The position numbers and the translations under genes are program-made. 64,000 bases of DNA from Ensifer sp. PDNC004 (GTDB lineage Bacteria; Pseudomonadota; Alphaproteobacteria; Rhizobiales; Rhizobiaceae): assembly GCF_016919405.1 (NCBI RefSeq), contig NZ_CP070353.1, positions 3,794,501 through 3,858,500 of the forward strand, written 5' to 3'. Position 1 is the stretch's first letter; every line of letters begins with the position of its first letter. Positions 50,711 through 60,930 of the stretch are shown here, piece after piece. A model generated the notes under the pieces. It made no database searches, was not told the DNA's origin, and worked only from the letters and a program-made list of their open reading frames with translations.

Positions 50711-52021
50711 ATGAACTTGAGAACTTTCCTGCTGGGCACGTGCTCGGCAGTCGCACTGTCGGGTCTGGCCCAAGCAGAAACCCTGACGATCGCGACCGTG
50801 AACAACGGCGACATGATCCGGATGCAAAAGCTGACGGAAGATTTCACGTCCAAGAATCCGGACATTCAGCTCGAGTGGGTAACGCTTGAGGAAAACGTGC
50901 TGCGCCAGCGCGTGACGACCGATATCGCCACCAAGGGCGGCCAGTACGACATCATGACGATCGGCACCTATGAAGTGCCGATCTGGGCGAAGCAGGGCTG
51001 GCTGTTGCCGCTCGACAATCTCGGCGCCGACTATGATGTCGACGACCTGTTGCCGGCCATCCGCTCGGGCCTCACCATCGACGGCAAGCTCTATGCGGCA
51101 CCCTTCTACGGCGAAAGTTCGATGGTGATGTATCGCAAGGACCTGTTCGAGAAGGCGGGGCTGACGATGCCCGACGCACCGACCTGGGACTTCATCGCCG
51201 ACGCGGCGCGCAAGATCACCGACAAGAACGCCGAAGTCTACGGCATCTGCCTGCGCGGCAAGGCCGGCTGGGGCGAGAACATGGCCTTCCTGACGGCGAC
51301 GGCCAACGCCTTCGGCGCCCGCTGGTTCGACGAAAACTGGAAGCCGCAGTTCGACCAGCCCGAATGGAAGAACGCGCTCGACTTCTACGTCAAGCTGATG
51401 AACGACGCCGGACCGCCCGGCGCATCCTCGAACGGCTTCAACGAGAACCTGTCGCTGTTCCAGACCGGCAAGTGCGGCATGTGGATCGACGCGACGGTGG
51501 CTGCGTCCTTCGTCACCAACCCGAAGGAATCGACCGTTGCCGACAAGGTCGGCTTTGCGCTGGCTCCCGACACCGGTCTTGGCAAGCGCGGCAACTGGCT
51601 CTGGGCCTGGAACCTCGCCATCCCCGCGGGCTCGCAGAAGGTCGCCTCGGCCGAAAAGTTCATCTCCTGGGCAACCGGCAAGGACTATCTGAAGCTCGTC
51701 GCCGACAAGGAAGGCTGGGCGAACGTTCCTCCGGGCACGCGCACCTCGCTCTACGCCAACCCCGAGTACCTGAAGGCGGCACCGTTCGCGAAGATGACGC
51801 TCGACTCGATCAACGCGGCCGATCCGAAGAACCCGGCGGTCAAGCCGGTTCCCTATGTCGGCGTGCAGTTCGTGGCGATCCCGGAATTCCAGGGTCTCGG
51901 CACGGCGGTCGGCCAGCAGTTCTCGGCAGCGCTTGCCGGACAGATGAGCGTCGACCAGGCGCTTGCCAGCGCCCAGCAGCTCACCGAGCGTGAGATGACC
52001 AAGGCTGGCTACATCAAGTGA
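50711..52021 (+). CDS. smoE: Polyol (sorbitol/mannitol) ABC transporter substrate-binding protein
   Basis: A 436-residue family 1 extracellular binding protein. The signal peptide is MNLRTFLLGTCSAVALSGLA, cleaved near AQA before ETLTIATVNNGDMIRMQKL. Conserved stretches are KLYAAPFYGESSMVMYRKDLF and FQTGKCGMWIDATVAASF. GGAGGA precedes the ATG. With smoF, smoG and smoK it forms an importer whose neighbours smoS and mtlK oxidise sorbitol and mannitol. Confidence 0.93.
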   Translation: MNLRTFLLGTCSAVALSGLAQAETLTIATVNNGDMIRMQKLTEDFTSKNPDIQLEWVTLEENVLRQRVTTDIATKGGQYDIMTIGTYEVPIWAKQGWLLPLDNLGADYDVDDLLPAIRSGLTIDGKLYAAPFYGESSMVMYRKDLFEKAGLTMPDAPTWDFIADAARKITDKNAEVYGICLRGKAGWGENMAFLTATANAFGARWFDENWKPQFDQPEWKNALDFYVKLMNDAGPPGASSNGFNENLSLFQTGKCGMWIDATVAASFVTNPKESTVADKVGFALAPDTGLGKRGNWLWAWNLAIPAGSQKVASAEKFISWATGKDYLKLVADKEGWANVPPGTRTSLYANPEYLKAAPFAKMTLDSINAADPKNPAVKPVPYVGVQFVAIPEFQGLGTAVGQQFSAALAGQMSVDQALASAQQLTEREMTKAGYIK

Positions 52022-52183
52022 GGCTCCCAAGGGCCCGGGGTGCTGGCCGCAAATGGCCGGCGCCCCGGTAATTCTCCTCCGGGCAGCTCTCCTGGAGGAC
52101 TTTCCGCGGCGCGCGCGGTGAGCCCACGCGCGCCCGGTCCGAGCTCTCGAACACGCGTTGAATTCCATCATTTGGGGGACGCC

Positions 52184-53056
52184 ATGGCGACCTTGCACAC
52201 ACGCTCCGCCGCGCGGCTGATGATCGCGCCTTCGGTGCTTCTGCTTCTGGCCTGGATGATCGTTCCCCTGGCCATGACGATCTATTTCTCGTTCCTGCGC
52301 TACAATCTTTTGATGCCGGGCATGGAAGAGTTCACCGGCTTCACGAACTACAAATACTTCCTGACCGATCCCGCTTTCTTCCAGGCGATCTTCAACACGC
52401 TGGCGATCGTGCTTGGCGTCTTGTTCATCACCGTCGTCGGCGGCATCGCACTGGCGCTTCTGCTCGACCAGCCGATGTTCGGGCAGGGGATCGTGCGCAT
52501 CCTCGTCATTGCGCCGTTCCTGATCATGCCGACGGTGGCAGCGCTCGTCTGGAAGAACATGTTCATGAACCCGGTCAACGGGCTCTTTGCCTGGATCGCC
52601 AAGCTCTTCGGGCTGCAGCCCTTCGACTTCCTCGCCAATGCGCCCCTGATGTCGGTGATCCTGATCGTCGCCTGGCAATGGTTGCCGTTTGCGACCCTCA
52701 TCCTTCTGACGGCACTGCAGTCGCTCGATGAGGAGCAGAAGGAAGCCGCTCAGATGGACGGTGCCGGCGCCTGGAGCCGCTTCATCTACCTGGTGCTGCC
52801 GCATCTTTCCCGCGCGATCACGGTCGTCATCCTCATCCAGACGATCTTCCTGCTCTCGGTCTTCGCCGAAATCCTGGTCACCACCAATGGCGGCCCGGGC
52901 ACGCAGAGCACCAACCTGACCTTCCTTGTCTATGCGCAGGCTCTGCTGCAGTTCGACGTGGGTGGTGCTTCGGCTGGCGGCATCATCGCGGTCATCCTCG
53001 CCAACATCGTCGCATTCTTCCTGATGCGCATGATCGGCAAGACGCTGGAGGCTTGA
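52184..53056 (+). CDS. smoF: Polyol ABC transporter permease
   Basis: A 290-residue MalF-type permease with six hydrophobic segments and the EAA loop [26 protein letters not shown]. The start [17 protein letters not shown] at 52184 has GGGGGA upstream; the frame extends further but that part is not permease-like. It lies 162 bases after smoE. Confidence 0.94.
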   Translation: MATLHTRSAARLMIAPSVLLLLAWMIVPLAMTIYFSFLRYNLLMPGMEEFTGFTNYKYFLTDPAFFQAIFNTLAIVLGVLFITVVGGIALALLLDQPMFGQGIVRILVIAPFLIMPTVAALVWKNMFMNPVNGLFAWIAKLFGLQPFDFLANAPLMSVILIVAWQWLPFATLILLTALQSLDEEQKEAAQMDGAGAWSRFIYLVLPHLSRAITVVILIQTIFLLSVFAEILVTTNGGPGTQSTNLTFLVYAQALLQFDVGGASAGGIIAVILANIVAFFLMRMIGKTLEA

Positions 53057-53061
53057 GAACC

Positions 53062-53892
53062 ATGGCACGCAACGTCTCCACCCAAAGAAAGATCGTCGTC
53101 ACCGTCGTCGCCTGGACGATCGGCATCCTGATCTTCTTCCCGATCCTCTGGACGTTCCTGACGAGCTTCAAGACCGAGGCCGAGGCGATCGCTTCGCCGC
53201 CGTCGCTATTCTTCTTCGACTGGACGACGGAGAACTATCACGAGGTGCAGAGCCGCTCGAACTACTTCCTGCACTTCATGAACTCGGTCGTCGTCTCCTT
53301 CGGCTCGACGCTGATCGGCCTGATCATCGCCATCCCGTCCGCCTGGGCGATGGCGTTCTCGCCGACCAAGCGAACCAAGGACGTGCTCATGTGGATGCTC
53401 TCCACCAAGATGATGCCGTCGGTCGGCGTGCTGGTGCCGATGTATCTGTTGTTCCGCATCACCGGCCTGCTCGACACCCGCACTGGCCTGGTGATCGTGC
53501 TGACGCTGATCAACCTGCCGATCATCATCTGGATGCTCTACACCTACTTCAAGGAGATCCCCGGCGAGATCCTCGAAGCGGCCCGCATGGACGGCGCCTC
53601 GCTCTCCAAGGAGATCATCTATGTGCTGACGCCGATGGCGATCCCCGGCATCGCCTCGACGCTTCTGCTCAACATCATCCTCGCCTGGAACGAGGCGTTC
53701 TGGACGCTGAACCTCAGCGCCGCAAAGGCGGCGCCGCTGACGGCGTTCATCGCCTCCTATTCGAGCCCGGAAGGCCTGTTCTACGCCAAGCTTTCGGCCG
53801 CCTCGACCATGGCGATCGCCCCCATCCTCATACTCGGCTGGTTCTCGCAGAAGCAGCTCGTGCGCGGCCTCACCTTCGGCGCGGTCAAATAA
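53062..53892 (+). CDS. smoG: Polyol ABC transporter permease
   Basis: A 276-residue MalG-type permease. The EAA loop is [30 protein letters not shown]. It starts six bases after the smoF stop. A TTG at 53053 would overlap smoF, but the ATG at 53062 fits the family and the GGAG at 53047 better. It pairs with SmoF to form the channel. Confidence 0.94.
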   Translation: MARNVSTQRKIVVTVVAWTIGILIFFPILWTFLTSFKTEAEAIASPPSLFFFDWTTENYHEVQSRSNYFLHFMNSVVVSFGSTLIGLIIAIPSAWAMAFSPTKRTKDVLMWMLSTKMMPSVGVLVPMYLLFRITGLLDTRTGLVIVLTLINLPIIIWMLYTYFKEIPGEILEAARMDGASLSKEIIYVLTPMAIPGIASTLLLNIILAWNEAFWTLNLSAAKAAPLTAFIASYSSPEGLFYAKLSAASTMAIAPILILGWFSQKQLVRGLTFGAVK

Positions 53893-53903
53893 GGGATACG
53901 ACA

Positions 53904-54901
<998 letters not shown>

Positions 54902-54905
<4 letters not shown>

Positions 54906-55675
54906 AACGTCTTGAAGGAAAGAGCGCGCTGATCACCGGGTCTGCGCGGGGGATCGGTCGTGCCTTTGCGGAGGCCTATATCCGCGAGGGCGCTACGGTC
55001 GCGATCGCCGACATCAACATTGAGCGTGCGCGGCAGACGGCCTCCGAAATCGGTGCCGGCGCCTATGCGGTCGAGATGGACGTCACCAGCCAGGCGTCGA
55101 TCGACGCGGCAATCGCCGCGGTCGTCAAGGAAACGGGCGGGCTCGACATTCTCGTCAACAATGCCGCGCTCTTCGACCTCGCGCCGATCGTCGAGATCAC
55201 CCGCGAGAGCTACGACCGGCTGTTTTCGATCAATGTCGCTGGAACGCTTTTCACCATGCAGGCGGCCGCAAAGCAGATGATCGCGCAAGGGCGCGGCGGC
55301 AAGATCATCAACATGGCGAGCCAGGCCGGACGCCGCGGCGAGGCGCTGGTCGCTATCTATTGCGCCACCAAGGCGGCGGTCATCAGCCTCACCCAGTCGG
55401 CCGGCCTCAACCTCATCAATCACGGCATCAACGTCAACGCGATCGCGCCCGGCGTGGTCGATGGCGAACACTGGGACGGCGTCGATGCGCTGTTTGCCAA
55501 ATACGAGAACCGCCCGCGCGGCGAAAAGAAGAAGCTCGTCGGCGCCGAGGTGCCCTTCGGCCGCATGGGAACGGCCCAGGACCTGACGGGCATGGCGATC
55601 TTCCTCGCGTCAGCCGAGAGCGACTACGTCGTCTCGCAGACCTACAACGTCGACGGCGGCAACTGGATGAGCTGA
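54902..55675 (+). CDS. smoS: Sorbitol dehydrogenase (SDR family)
   Basis: A 257-residue short-chain dehydrogenase. The NAD motif is [18 protein letters not shown], the structural [10 protein letters not shown] follows, and the catalytic Tyr and Lys are in [12 protein letters not shown]. It ends with [17 protein letters not shown] sequence ([12 protein letters not shown]), close to rhizobial and Rhodobacter sorbitol dehydrogenases. It oxidises D-sorbitol to fructose and galactitol to tagatose in known SmoS proteins. ATGA overlap with smoK. Confidence 0.93.
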
Positions 55676-55715
55676 ACCGGTGTCAGCCGGAGAAGCCTCG
55701 AAAGGATACGGGATC

Positions 55716-57200
55716 ATGACGACCAAACTCTCAACTGCCGCCCTCGACACGATCAAGGCCAAAGCCGGCGTGCCTGCCTACGACCGCTCGCAACTGACGG
55801 CGGGCATCGTGCATTTCGGCGTCGGCAACTTCCACCGGGCGCACCAGGCCGTCTATCTCGATGATCTCTTCAACGCTGGCTTCGACAGGGATTGGGCCAT
55901 CATCGGCGCCGGCGTCCTTCCCTCGGACGCGACGATGCGCGCCAAGCTTGCCGCGCAGGATTTCCTGACGACCATCGTCGAGCAGGACAACAACCGCACA
56001 GGCGCCCATGTGACCGGGGCGATGATCGACTATCTGGAACCGGGTGACGTCGCCGGGATCGTTGCCAGGCTCGCCGATCCCTCGATCCGCATCGTCTCCT
56101 TGACGATCACCGAAGGCGGCTACTTCATCGATCCGGCCTCGGGCGTGTTCAACCCGACCCATCCGGACATCGTCGCCGATGCGCAGAACCCGGCCGCTCC
56201 GAAGACCGTGTTCGGACTGATCGTCGCCGGCCTGAAGGCGCGTCGCGACAGGAACGTGCCGCCGTTCACGGTAATGTCCTGCGACAACATTCCGGGCAAT
56301 GGCGAGGTTACCCATGCGGCGGTTTCGGGACTTGCCCGCCTCCATGATCCGGCCTTCGCCGACTGGATCGACGCCAACGTCGCCTTCCCGAACGGCATGG
56401 TCGACCGCATCACGCCGGCAACCGGCGCGCGCGAGATCGGCATCGTCGCCGACGACTACGGCATCGAGGACGCCTGGCCGGTGTTTTGCGAGGAGTTCAA
56501 GCAGTGGGTGCTCGAGGATCATTTCCCGCTCGGTCGCCCGGCGCTGGAGAAGGTCGGCGTCCAGTTCGTGCCTGATGTCGCGCCCTACGAGCACATGAAG
56601 ATCCGCATCCTCAATGGCGGCCATGCGGCGATCGCTTACCCCGCCGCTCTTCTCGACATTCATTTCGTCCACGAGGCGATGGAGGAGCCGCTGATCCGCG
56701 CCTTCCTTGCAAAGCTCGAGCATGACGAGATCATCCCGGTCATTCCGCCAGTGCCGAACACCGATCTCGGCGATTACTACAAGCTGATCGAGACGCGTTT
56801 TTCCAATCCGAAGATCGGCGACACGATCCCGCGGCTGGCGCAGGACGGCTCCAACCGGCAGCCGAAATTCATCCTGCCCTCGACCGCCGATCGGCTGGCG
56901 CGCGGCGAGGATGTCGTCGGGCTATCGCTCGTCTCTGCACTCTGGTGCCGATATTTCGCCGGCACGTCGGACAGCGGCAAGACGATCGCCTTCAACGACC
57001 AGAGCGCCGACCGGCTGAACAGGGCGGCGCTTGCCGCCAAGGACGATCCCATGGCCTTCCTGGCGCTTGGCGACATCTTCGGCGACGTCGCGCGCTCCGA
57101 TCTCTTCCGCCGTCGTTTCGCCCATGCATTGAAAACCCTCTGGGAAAAGGGTACGCGCGCTACGCTCCAGCTTTATCTGGACGGCAAGCTTGAGGGATGA
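55716..57200 (+). CDS. mtlK: Mannitol 2-dehydrogenase (long-chain polyol dehydrogenase)
   Basis: A 494-residue zinc-independent polyol dehydrogenase. The N-terminal motif is HFGVGNFHRAHQAVYLDDLF, and the catalytic Lys-x4-Asn-x2-His is in KIRILNGGHAAIAYP. It oxidises D-mannitol (and often arabitol or sorbitol) to the ketose with NAD. The ATG at 55716 has GAAAGGAT upstream; a GTG at 55680 is rejected. It lies 40 bases after smoS in the same operon. Confidence 0.95.
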   Translation: MTTKLSTAALDTIKAKAGVPAYDRSQLTAGIVHFGVGNFHRAHQAVYLDDLFNAGFDRDWAIIGAGVLPSDATMRAKLAAQDFLTTIVEQDNNRTGAHVTGAMIDYLEPGDVAGIVARLADPSIRIVSLTITEGGYFIDPASGVFNPTHPDIVADAQNPAAPKTVFGLIVAGLKARRDRNVPPFTVMSCDNIPGNGEVTHAAVSGLARLHDPAFADWIDANVAFPNGMVDRITPATGAREIGIVADDYGIEDAWPVFCEEFKQWVLEDHFPLGRPALEKVGVQFVPDVAPYEHMKIRILNGGHAAIAYPAALLDIHFVHEAMEEPLIRAFLAKLEHDEIIPVIPPVPNTDLGDYYKLIETRFSNPKIGDTIPRLAQDGSNRQPKFILPSTADRLARGEDVVGLSLVSALWCRYFAGTSDSGKTIAFNDQSADRLNRAALAAKDDPMAFLALGDIFGDVARSDLFRRRFAHALKTLWEKGTRATLQLYLDGKLEG

Positions 57201-57206
57201 AGTGCG

Positions 57207-57875
57207 ATGGCGGATGCGGCGTCGGGGTTGGTGATCTTCGATTGCGACGGGGTGCTCGTCGATAGCGAGCCGATCTCGCTGGAGGTGCTGGTGGACGTGC
57301 TCTCGGCCGCCGGCGTCTCGATGACCACCGAGGAGGCGACCGAACGCTTTCTCGGACGCAGCCTCAAAAGCATGTCGGCAACCCTGCATGACGAATACGG
57401 GCTTGCGACGGACGATGCGTTTCTCGAAGGCATGCGCCTTCGCCTTTACGACCGCTTTCGCACCGAGCTGCAGCCGATCGCCGGCATCCGGGGCGCCGTC
57501 GAAGGCCTGAAGGGCGCCTGTTGCGTCGCCTCGTCCAGCCAGCCCGAGCGCATCCGCCTGTCGCTGACCGTCACCGGGCTCATCGATCTCTTCGAGCCCA
57601 ACCTCTTCTCCGCCACCATGGTGAAACACGGCAAGCCGGCGCCGGATCTCTTTCTCCACGCGAGCCGCCAGATGGGTTTCGAACCCCACGACTGTGTCGT
57701 CATCGAGGACAGCCCGGCCGGGATCGAAGCGGCGAAGGCGGCGGGCATGCGGGTCTTCGCCTTTGCCGGAGGCAGCCATGCGCGTACCGACAAGCATCGA
57801 CAGAGTCTTGCCGCTCTCAGTCCTGACGTGCTGTTTGACGACATGGGCGAATTGTTACAGTTTGTCGGCCGGTAG
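57207..57875 (+). CDS. HAD superfamily phosphatase (beta-phosphoglucomutase-like subfamily)
   Basis: A 222-residue HAD hydrolase. Motif I is LVIFDCDGVLVDSEPIS, motif II is CCVASSSQPERIRLSL, the Lys is in HGKPAPDLFLHA, and motif IV is VVIEDSPAGIEAAKAAGM. It starts six bases after mtlK, so it belongs to the polyol operon. It may dephosphorylate a sugar or polyol phosphate that would otherwise build up; the substrate is not evident. Confidence 0.92.
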   Translation: MADAASGLVIFDCDGVLVDSEPISLEVLVDVLSAAGVSMTTEEATERFLGRSLKSMSATLHDEYGLATDDAFLEGMRLRLYDRFRTELQPIAGIRGAVEGLKGACCVASSSQPERIRLSLTVTGLIDLFEPNLFSATMVKHGKPAPDLFLHASRQMGFEPHDCVVIEDSPAGIEAAKAAGMRVFAFAGGSHARTDKHRQSLAALSPDVLFDDMGELLQFVGR

Positions 57876-57892
57876 CAGCAGGGACGAAACGG

Positions 57893-58001
57893 GAGCGGGA
57901 CGAGGAACATGTGCGCGGTTTTCCGCCCGCACGTCCGCTCTCCTTCATGACAATCGATCACGGTTGTGATGGGGTCTGGCAGATCCTAAATCAGCGTGAT
58001 C
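57893..58001. repeat. RIME-type intergenic repeat, copy 3
   Basis: Module 1 runs from GAGCGGGACG (57893-57902) to CGTCCGCTC (57932-57940), with the same GTGCGCGGTTTTCCGCC core as copy 2. Module 2 is an imperfect palindrome from CGATCACG to GCGTGATC at about 58001. It separates the polyol operon from the FGGY kinase gene. Confidence 0.78.
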
Positions 58002-58023
58002 TTGGGGGCGGGGACTTTCTTTG

Positions 58024-59607
58024 ATGCGTGAATTCGTCGTTGCGGTCGATGTCGGTACCGGCAGTGCGCGCGCGGGTATTTTTGACGGCAAGGGCAGGCT
58101 GCTTGCGCGTGCGGACCTGCCGATCGCCATGAACCGGCCGGAAGAAAACCACGCCGAGCACGATTCCGAAGATATCTGGCGCGCCGTCTGCGGCGCCGTC
58201 AAAGCGGCGAAGGAAAAGGCCGGGATCGCTGCGGAGGATATTGCGGCGATCGGCTTCGACGCCACCTGCTCGCTGGTGGTGCGCGACCGTGAGGGCAAGC
58301 CGCTTTCGGTCAACCGCAAGGGCGAGGCGCGCTGGGACACGATCGTCTGGCTCGACCACCGGGCGCTCGCCGAAGCCGATTTCTGCACGGCGACCGGCCA
58401 TCCGGTGCTCGACTTCTCCGGCCGCGTGATGTCGCCGGAAATGGAGATGCCGAAGCTCATGTGGCTGAAGCGCAACCTGCCGCAGCAATGGCAGAAAGCC
58501 GGCTTCTTCTTCGATCTTGCCGACTATCTTTCCTGGCGGGCGACCGGCAGTGCTGCGCGCTCGCGCTGCACGCTGACGGCCAAATGGAATTACCTGGCGC
58601 ATGAGAAGCGCGGCTGGCAGCCGGACTATCTTGCAAAGATCGGGCTCGAGGATCTCAGCGAACGCGGCGGGCTGCCGGAAGAAACCCTGCCGATCGGAAG
58701 CTCCGTCGGCCATCTGAGCGCTGCAGCCGCTGCCGAGCTTGGCCTCGACGAGGCCTGCCAGGTGGCGCCCGGCATGATCGATGCCTATGCCGGCGCGCTC
58801 GGCGTCGTCGGCGGCTTCATCGGCAAGCCGGAGAAGCTCGAAAAACAGCTGGCCCTGATTGCCGGCACGTCGAGCTGCATCGTCGCCTTTTCCAAGGACA
58901 TGAAGCCGGGTTTCGGCATGTGGGGCCCCTATTACGAAGCGGTACTGCCCGGCGCCTGGCTGATCGAGGGCGGTCAGTCGGCGACCGGCGCGCTGCTCGA
59001 CCATATCGTGCGCCTGCATGGCGGAGGCCTTGAACCGACCGCCGAAACCCATGGCCGGATCATCGCCCGGGTGCAGGAACTGCGCGCCGAACAGGGCGTC
59101 GCCTTTGCCGAGCGGCTGCATGTGCTGCCCGATTTTCACGGCAACCGCTCGCCGCTCGCCGACCCGCACGGCCTCGGCGTCATCAGCGGCCTGCCGCTCG
59201 ATTCCTCCTTCGACGCGCTCTGCCGTCTCTACTGGCGCACCTGCGTCGCGATCGCGCTCGGCATCCGCCACATCCTGGAGATGATGCGGGAGGTCGGTTA
59301 CCAGCTCGACACGCTGCACGTCACCGGCGGCCATGTCCGCAACGCTCTGCTCATGGAACTCTATTGCGACGTCACCGGCTGCCGGGTTGTGGCGCCGGAA
59401 GCCCCGGATGCCGTCCTACTCGGAACGGCGATGGCGGCGGCGGTTGCCGGCGGCATGCATGCGGATCTCGCCGCAGCCGGCGCCGAAATGGCGTCAGGTG
59501 GGCACGAGCGCCTGCCGAACACGGCGGTTCGCGACGGCTACGATCGCGACTATCGCCGCTTCCTGGCGCTCTATCGCCACCGTGACGAACTCGACAAGAT
59601 GGCGTGA
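58024..59607 (+). CDS. FGGY family carbohydrate kinase (D-ribulokinase-like)
   Basis: A 527-residue two-domain sugar kinase. The phosphate loop is VAVDVGTGSARAGIFD at the N-terminus, then IGFDATCSLVV and WLDHRALAEAD, the adenosine-site LHVTGGHVRNALLMELYCD and finally VLLGTAMAAAVAGG. The ATCS and WLDHRA pattern fits the ribulokinase/YpCarbK branch that phosphorylates ketopentoses or pentitols. It follows the polyol operon but is separated by a repeat element, so it may have its own promoter. GGGGAC precedes the ATG at 58024. Confidence 0.9.
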   Translation: MREFVVAVDVGTGSARAGIFDGKGRLLARADLPIAMNRPEENHAEHDSEDIWRAVCGAVKAAKEKAGIAAEDIAAIGFDATCSLVVRDREGKPLSVNRKGEARWDTIVWLDHRALAEADFCTATGHPVLDFSGRVMSPEMEMPKLMWLKRNLPQQWQKAGFFFDLADYLSWRATGSAARSRCTLTAKWNYLAHEKRGWQPDYLAKIGLEDLSERGGLPEETLPIGSSVGHLSAAAAAELGLDEACQVAPGMIDAYAGALGVVGGFIGKPEKLEKQLALIAGTSSCIVAFSKDMKPGFGMWGPYYEAVLPGAWLIEGGQSATGALLDHIVRLHGGGLEPTAETHGRIIARVQELRAEQGVAFAERLHVLPDFHGNRSPLADPHGLGVISGLPLDSSFDALCRLYWRTCVAIALGIRHILEMMREVGYQLDTLHVTGGHVRNALLMELYCDVTGCRVVAPEAPDAVLLGTAMAAAVAGGMHADLAAAGAEMASGGHERLPNTAVRDGYDRDYRRFLALYRHRDELDKMA

Positions 59608-59640
59608 CGGCTGCAGCCCAAAAGCTTGTTGCGGGGCCGT

Positions 59641-59665
59641 GGAACCTTTTTCCGTGTCGCGCATT
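59641..59665 (+). promoter_or_regulatory. RpoE2/EcfG-type promoter of a putative small RNA
   Basis: GGAAC (59641-59645), 16 bases, then CATT (59662-59665), matching GGAAC-N16-cGTT with one change. It starts 34 bases after the kinase stop and points into a gene-free region, so its product would be an RNA starting near 59672. Confidence 0.6.
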
Positions 59666-59671
59666 TTGTTG

Positions 59672-59802
59672 TTGACCGGACGGTGGCGCTCATAGCCCCC
59701 AATGCGGCGCCGGAGGCAGACCGCCGGCCTACAACTCACACTCCCCGAGTGAGTTGCACATACCAGCCAGTGCCTTCCCTCGGCACTGGCTGTTGTGTTT
59801 TC
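59672..59802 (+). ncRNA. Putative general-stress small RNA (GsrN-like)
   Basis: About 130 bases with no plausible protein. It folds into three consecutive stem-loops. The first is GCCGG/CCGGC (59709-59728). The second is CAACTCAC/GTGAGTTG (59732-59756), whose apex CTCCCCGAG exposes C-rich bases. The third is AGCCAGTGCC/GGCACTGGCT (59765-59791) with loop TTCCCTC, followed by GTTGTGTTTTC as a terminator. An RpoE2-type promoter stands at the right distance upstream and phyR-nepR-rpoE2 is next door. In Caulobacter the stress RNA GsrN is also sigma-T dependent, lies beside these genes and acts through a C-rich loop. The ends are estimates. Confidence 0.55.
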
Positions 59803-59818
59803 AGGGGGCTGTTTCTTG

Positions 59819-60057
59819 CGAGAAATCTGACAGCATGTGGTGACGCGCGACGGCAACAAGCCGCCGGTCACGGCGCAGGTCCAGAGATGAAATTGCCGAT
59901 GTCAGGTCAGAGATTTCTCGTCGGGACGTTCCGACAATCTTGCCGAACCAACTCCCGAAACGACCTGCAGCGGCCACACGTCGGAAGACGCGGAGCCGCT
60001 GCAGGATCTTGATTGGCTGCATGCCCCCTCGACGTTACAGTCGAGGGAAACATGCAG
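59819..60057. other. Densely structured non-coding stretch downstream of phyR
   Basis: Three further inverted repeats follow one another. CGAGAAATCT (59819-59828) pairs with AGATTTCTCG (59911-59920). CTGCAGCGGC (59965-59974) pairs with GCCGCTGCAG (59995-60004). CTGCATG/CATGCAG (60017-60023, 60051-60057) encloses CCCTCGAC/GTCGAGGG (60026-60033, 60040-60047). The last is seven bases from the phyR stop and probably terminates or stabilises the phyR transcript. The others are unexplained; a second RNA on either strand is possible. No protein gene is seen in 59608-60063. Confidence 0.5.
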
Positions 60058-60063
60058 TCGCGC

Positions 60064-60858
60064 TCAGGCCGCCGCCTTGGTGGATTCGTTGAAGAACAGA
60101 GCCTGGCTGATCAGCGCCTTGACCATGTCCGGATTGAACGGCTTGGTGACCAGGAAGGTCGGTTCCGGCCGTTCGCCGGTCAGGAGCCGCTCCGGGAAGG
60201 CGGTGATGAAGATCACCGGAATGGCGCTCGTCTTCAGGATGTCGTTGACCGCGTCGATGCCGGAGCTGCCGTCGGCAAGCTGGATATCGGCAAGCACCAT
60301 GCTGGGCCGTGTCTTCTTGTAGAGTGCGATTGCTTCGTCACGCGTGCGGGCGATGCCGGTGACGCGATGGCCGAGGCTTTCGACCATCTGTTCGATGTCG
60401 ATGGCGATCAACGGTTCGTCCTCGATGATCATGATGTCGGTCGCAACCTGGCGCGAGATTTCCTGCGAAGCGCGATCGAGCAGGCCGCCGACCTTGTCGG
60501 TGCTGACGTCGAGAACTTCGGCCGCTTCCTCGGGCCGGAAGCCTTCGACCGAGACCAGTAGGAATGCCTGGCGGGCAAGAGGCGAGACGGTTGCCAGATT
60601 GATCGATGCGCGCTGCTCCCAGGCAAAGGGTGAGACCGGTTCCGGGACGAGCACGGACGAAGAGCCGAAGAGCGAGGTGAACAGGCGGAACAGGCCAACG
60701 CGGTCATTGCTTGCTTCGGGGAAAATCGACGTGTCGGCGATCAGCGCTTCGAGAACGGCGGCCACATAGGCGTCGCCTGATGTCTGCGAGCCGGTCAGCG
60801 CGCGTGAATAGCGGCGCAGGTACGGCAGGAGCGGTGCGATCCGCGTGGACAATGTCAT
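60064..60858 (-). CDS. phyR: General stress response anti-anti-sigma regulator PhyR
   Basis: A 264-residue protein. Residues 1-130 are a sigma-like domain that mimics EcfG (region 4-like RQAFLLVSVEGFRPEEAAEV). The C-terminal receiver has E146-D147, phospho-acceptor D191 (VLADIQLADGSSG) and K239 (LVTKPF), plus the FFITAFPERLLTGE-like segment of FAT GUY receivers. When phosphorylated, PhyR binds NepR and frees the sigma factor RpoE2. It is divergent from nepR-rpoE2 and has its own RpoE2-type promoter at 60901-60925. The start has GGAG upstream. Confidence 0.97.
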   Translation of the reverse strand: MTLSTRIAPLLPYLRRYSRALTGSQTSGDAYVAAVLEALIADTSIFPEASNDRVGLFRLFTSLFGSSSVLVPEPVSPFAWEQRASINLATVSPLARQAFLLVSVEGFRPEEAAEVLDVSTDKVGGLLDRASQEISRQVATDIMIIEDEPLIAIDIEQMVESLGHRVTGIARTRDEAIALYKKTRPSMVLADIQLADGSSGIDAVNDILKTSAIPVIFITAFPERLLTGERPEPTFLVTKPFNPDMVKALISQALFFNESTKAAA

Positions 60859-60900
60859 AGAGGAACTCCCTCGAAAATCGTTTTACGGTGACGTTGCGAG

Positions 60901-60925
60901 AACGCTCTTCGTAAAAAAAGGTTCC
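60901..60925 (-). promoter_or_regulatory. RpoE2/EcfG promoter of phyR
   Basis: On the minus strand GGAAC (60925-60921), 16 bases, then CGTT (60904-60901), a perfect match to the general stress consensus. It would give an mRNA leader of about 37 bases before the phyR ATG. Confidence 0.85.
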
Positions 60926-60930
60926 GCGAG

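Noticed and set aside
50687..53068. Long minus-strand frame opposite smoE and smoF
   Set aside because: Same cause: the plus-strand genes are unmistakable and the antisense translation has no recognisable domain.
59672..59700. Sigma-70 promoter TTGACC before the putative small RNA
   Set aside because: TTGACC at 59672-59677 has no acceptable -10 hexamer at 16-18 bases (the spot is C-rich). The GGAAC-type promoter just upstream fits better.
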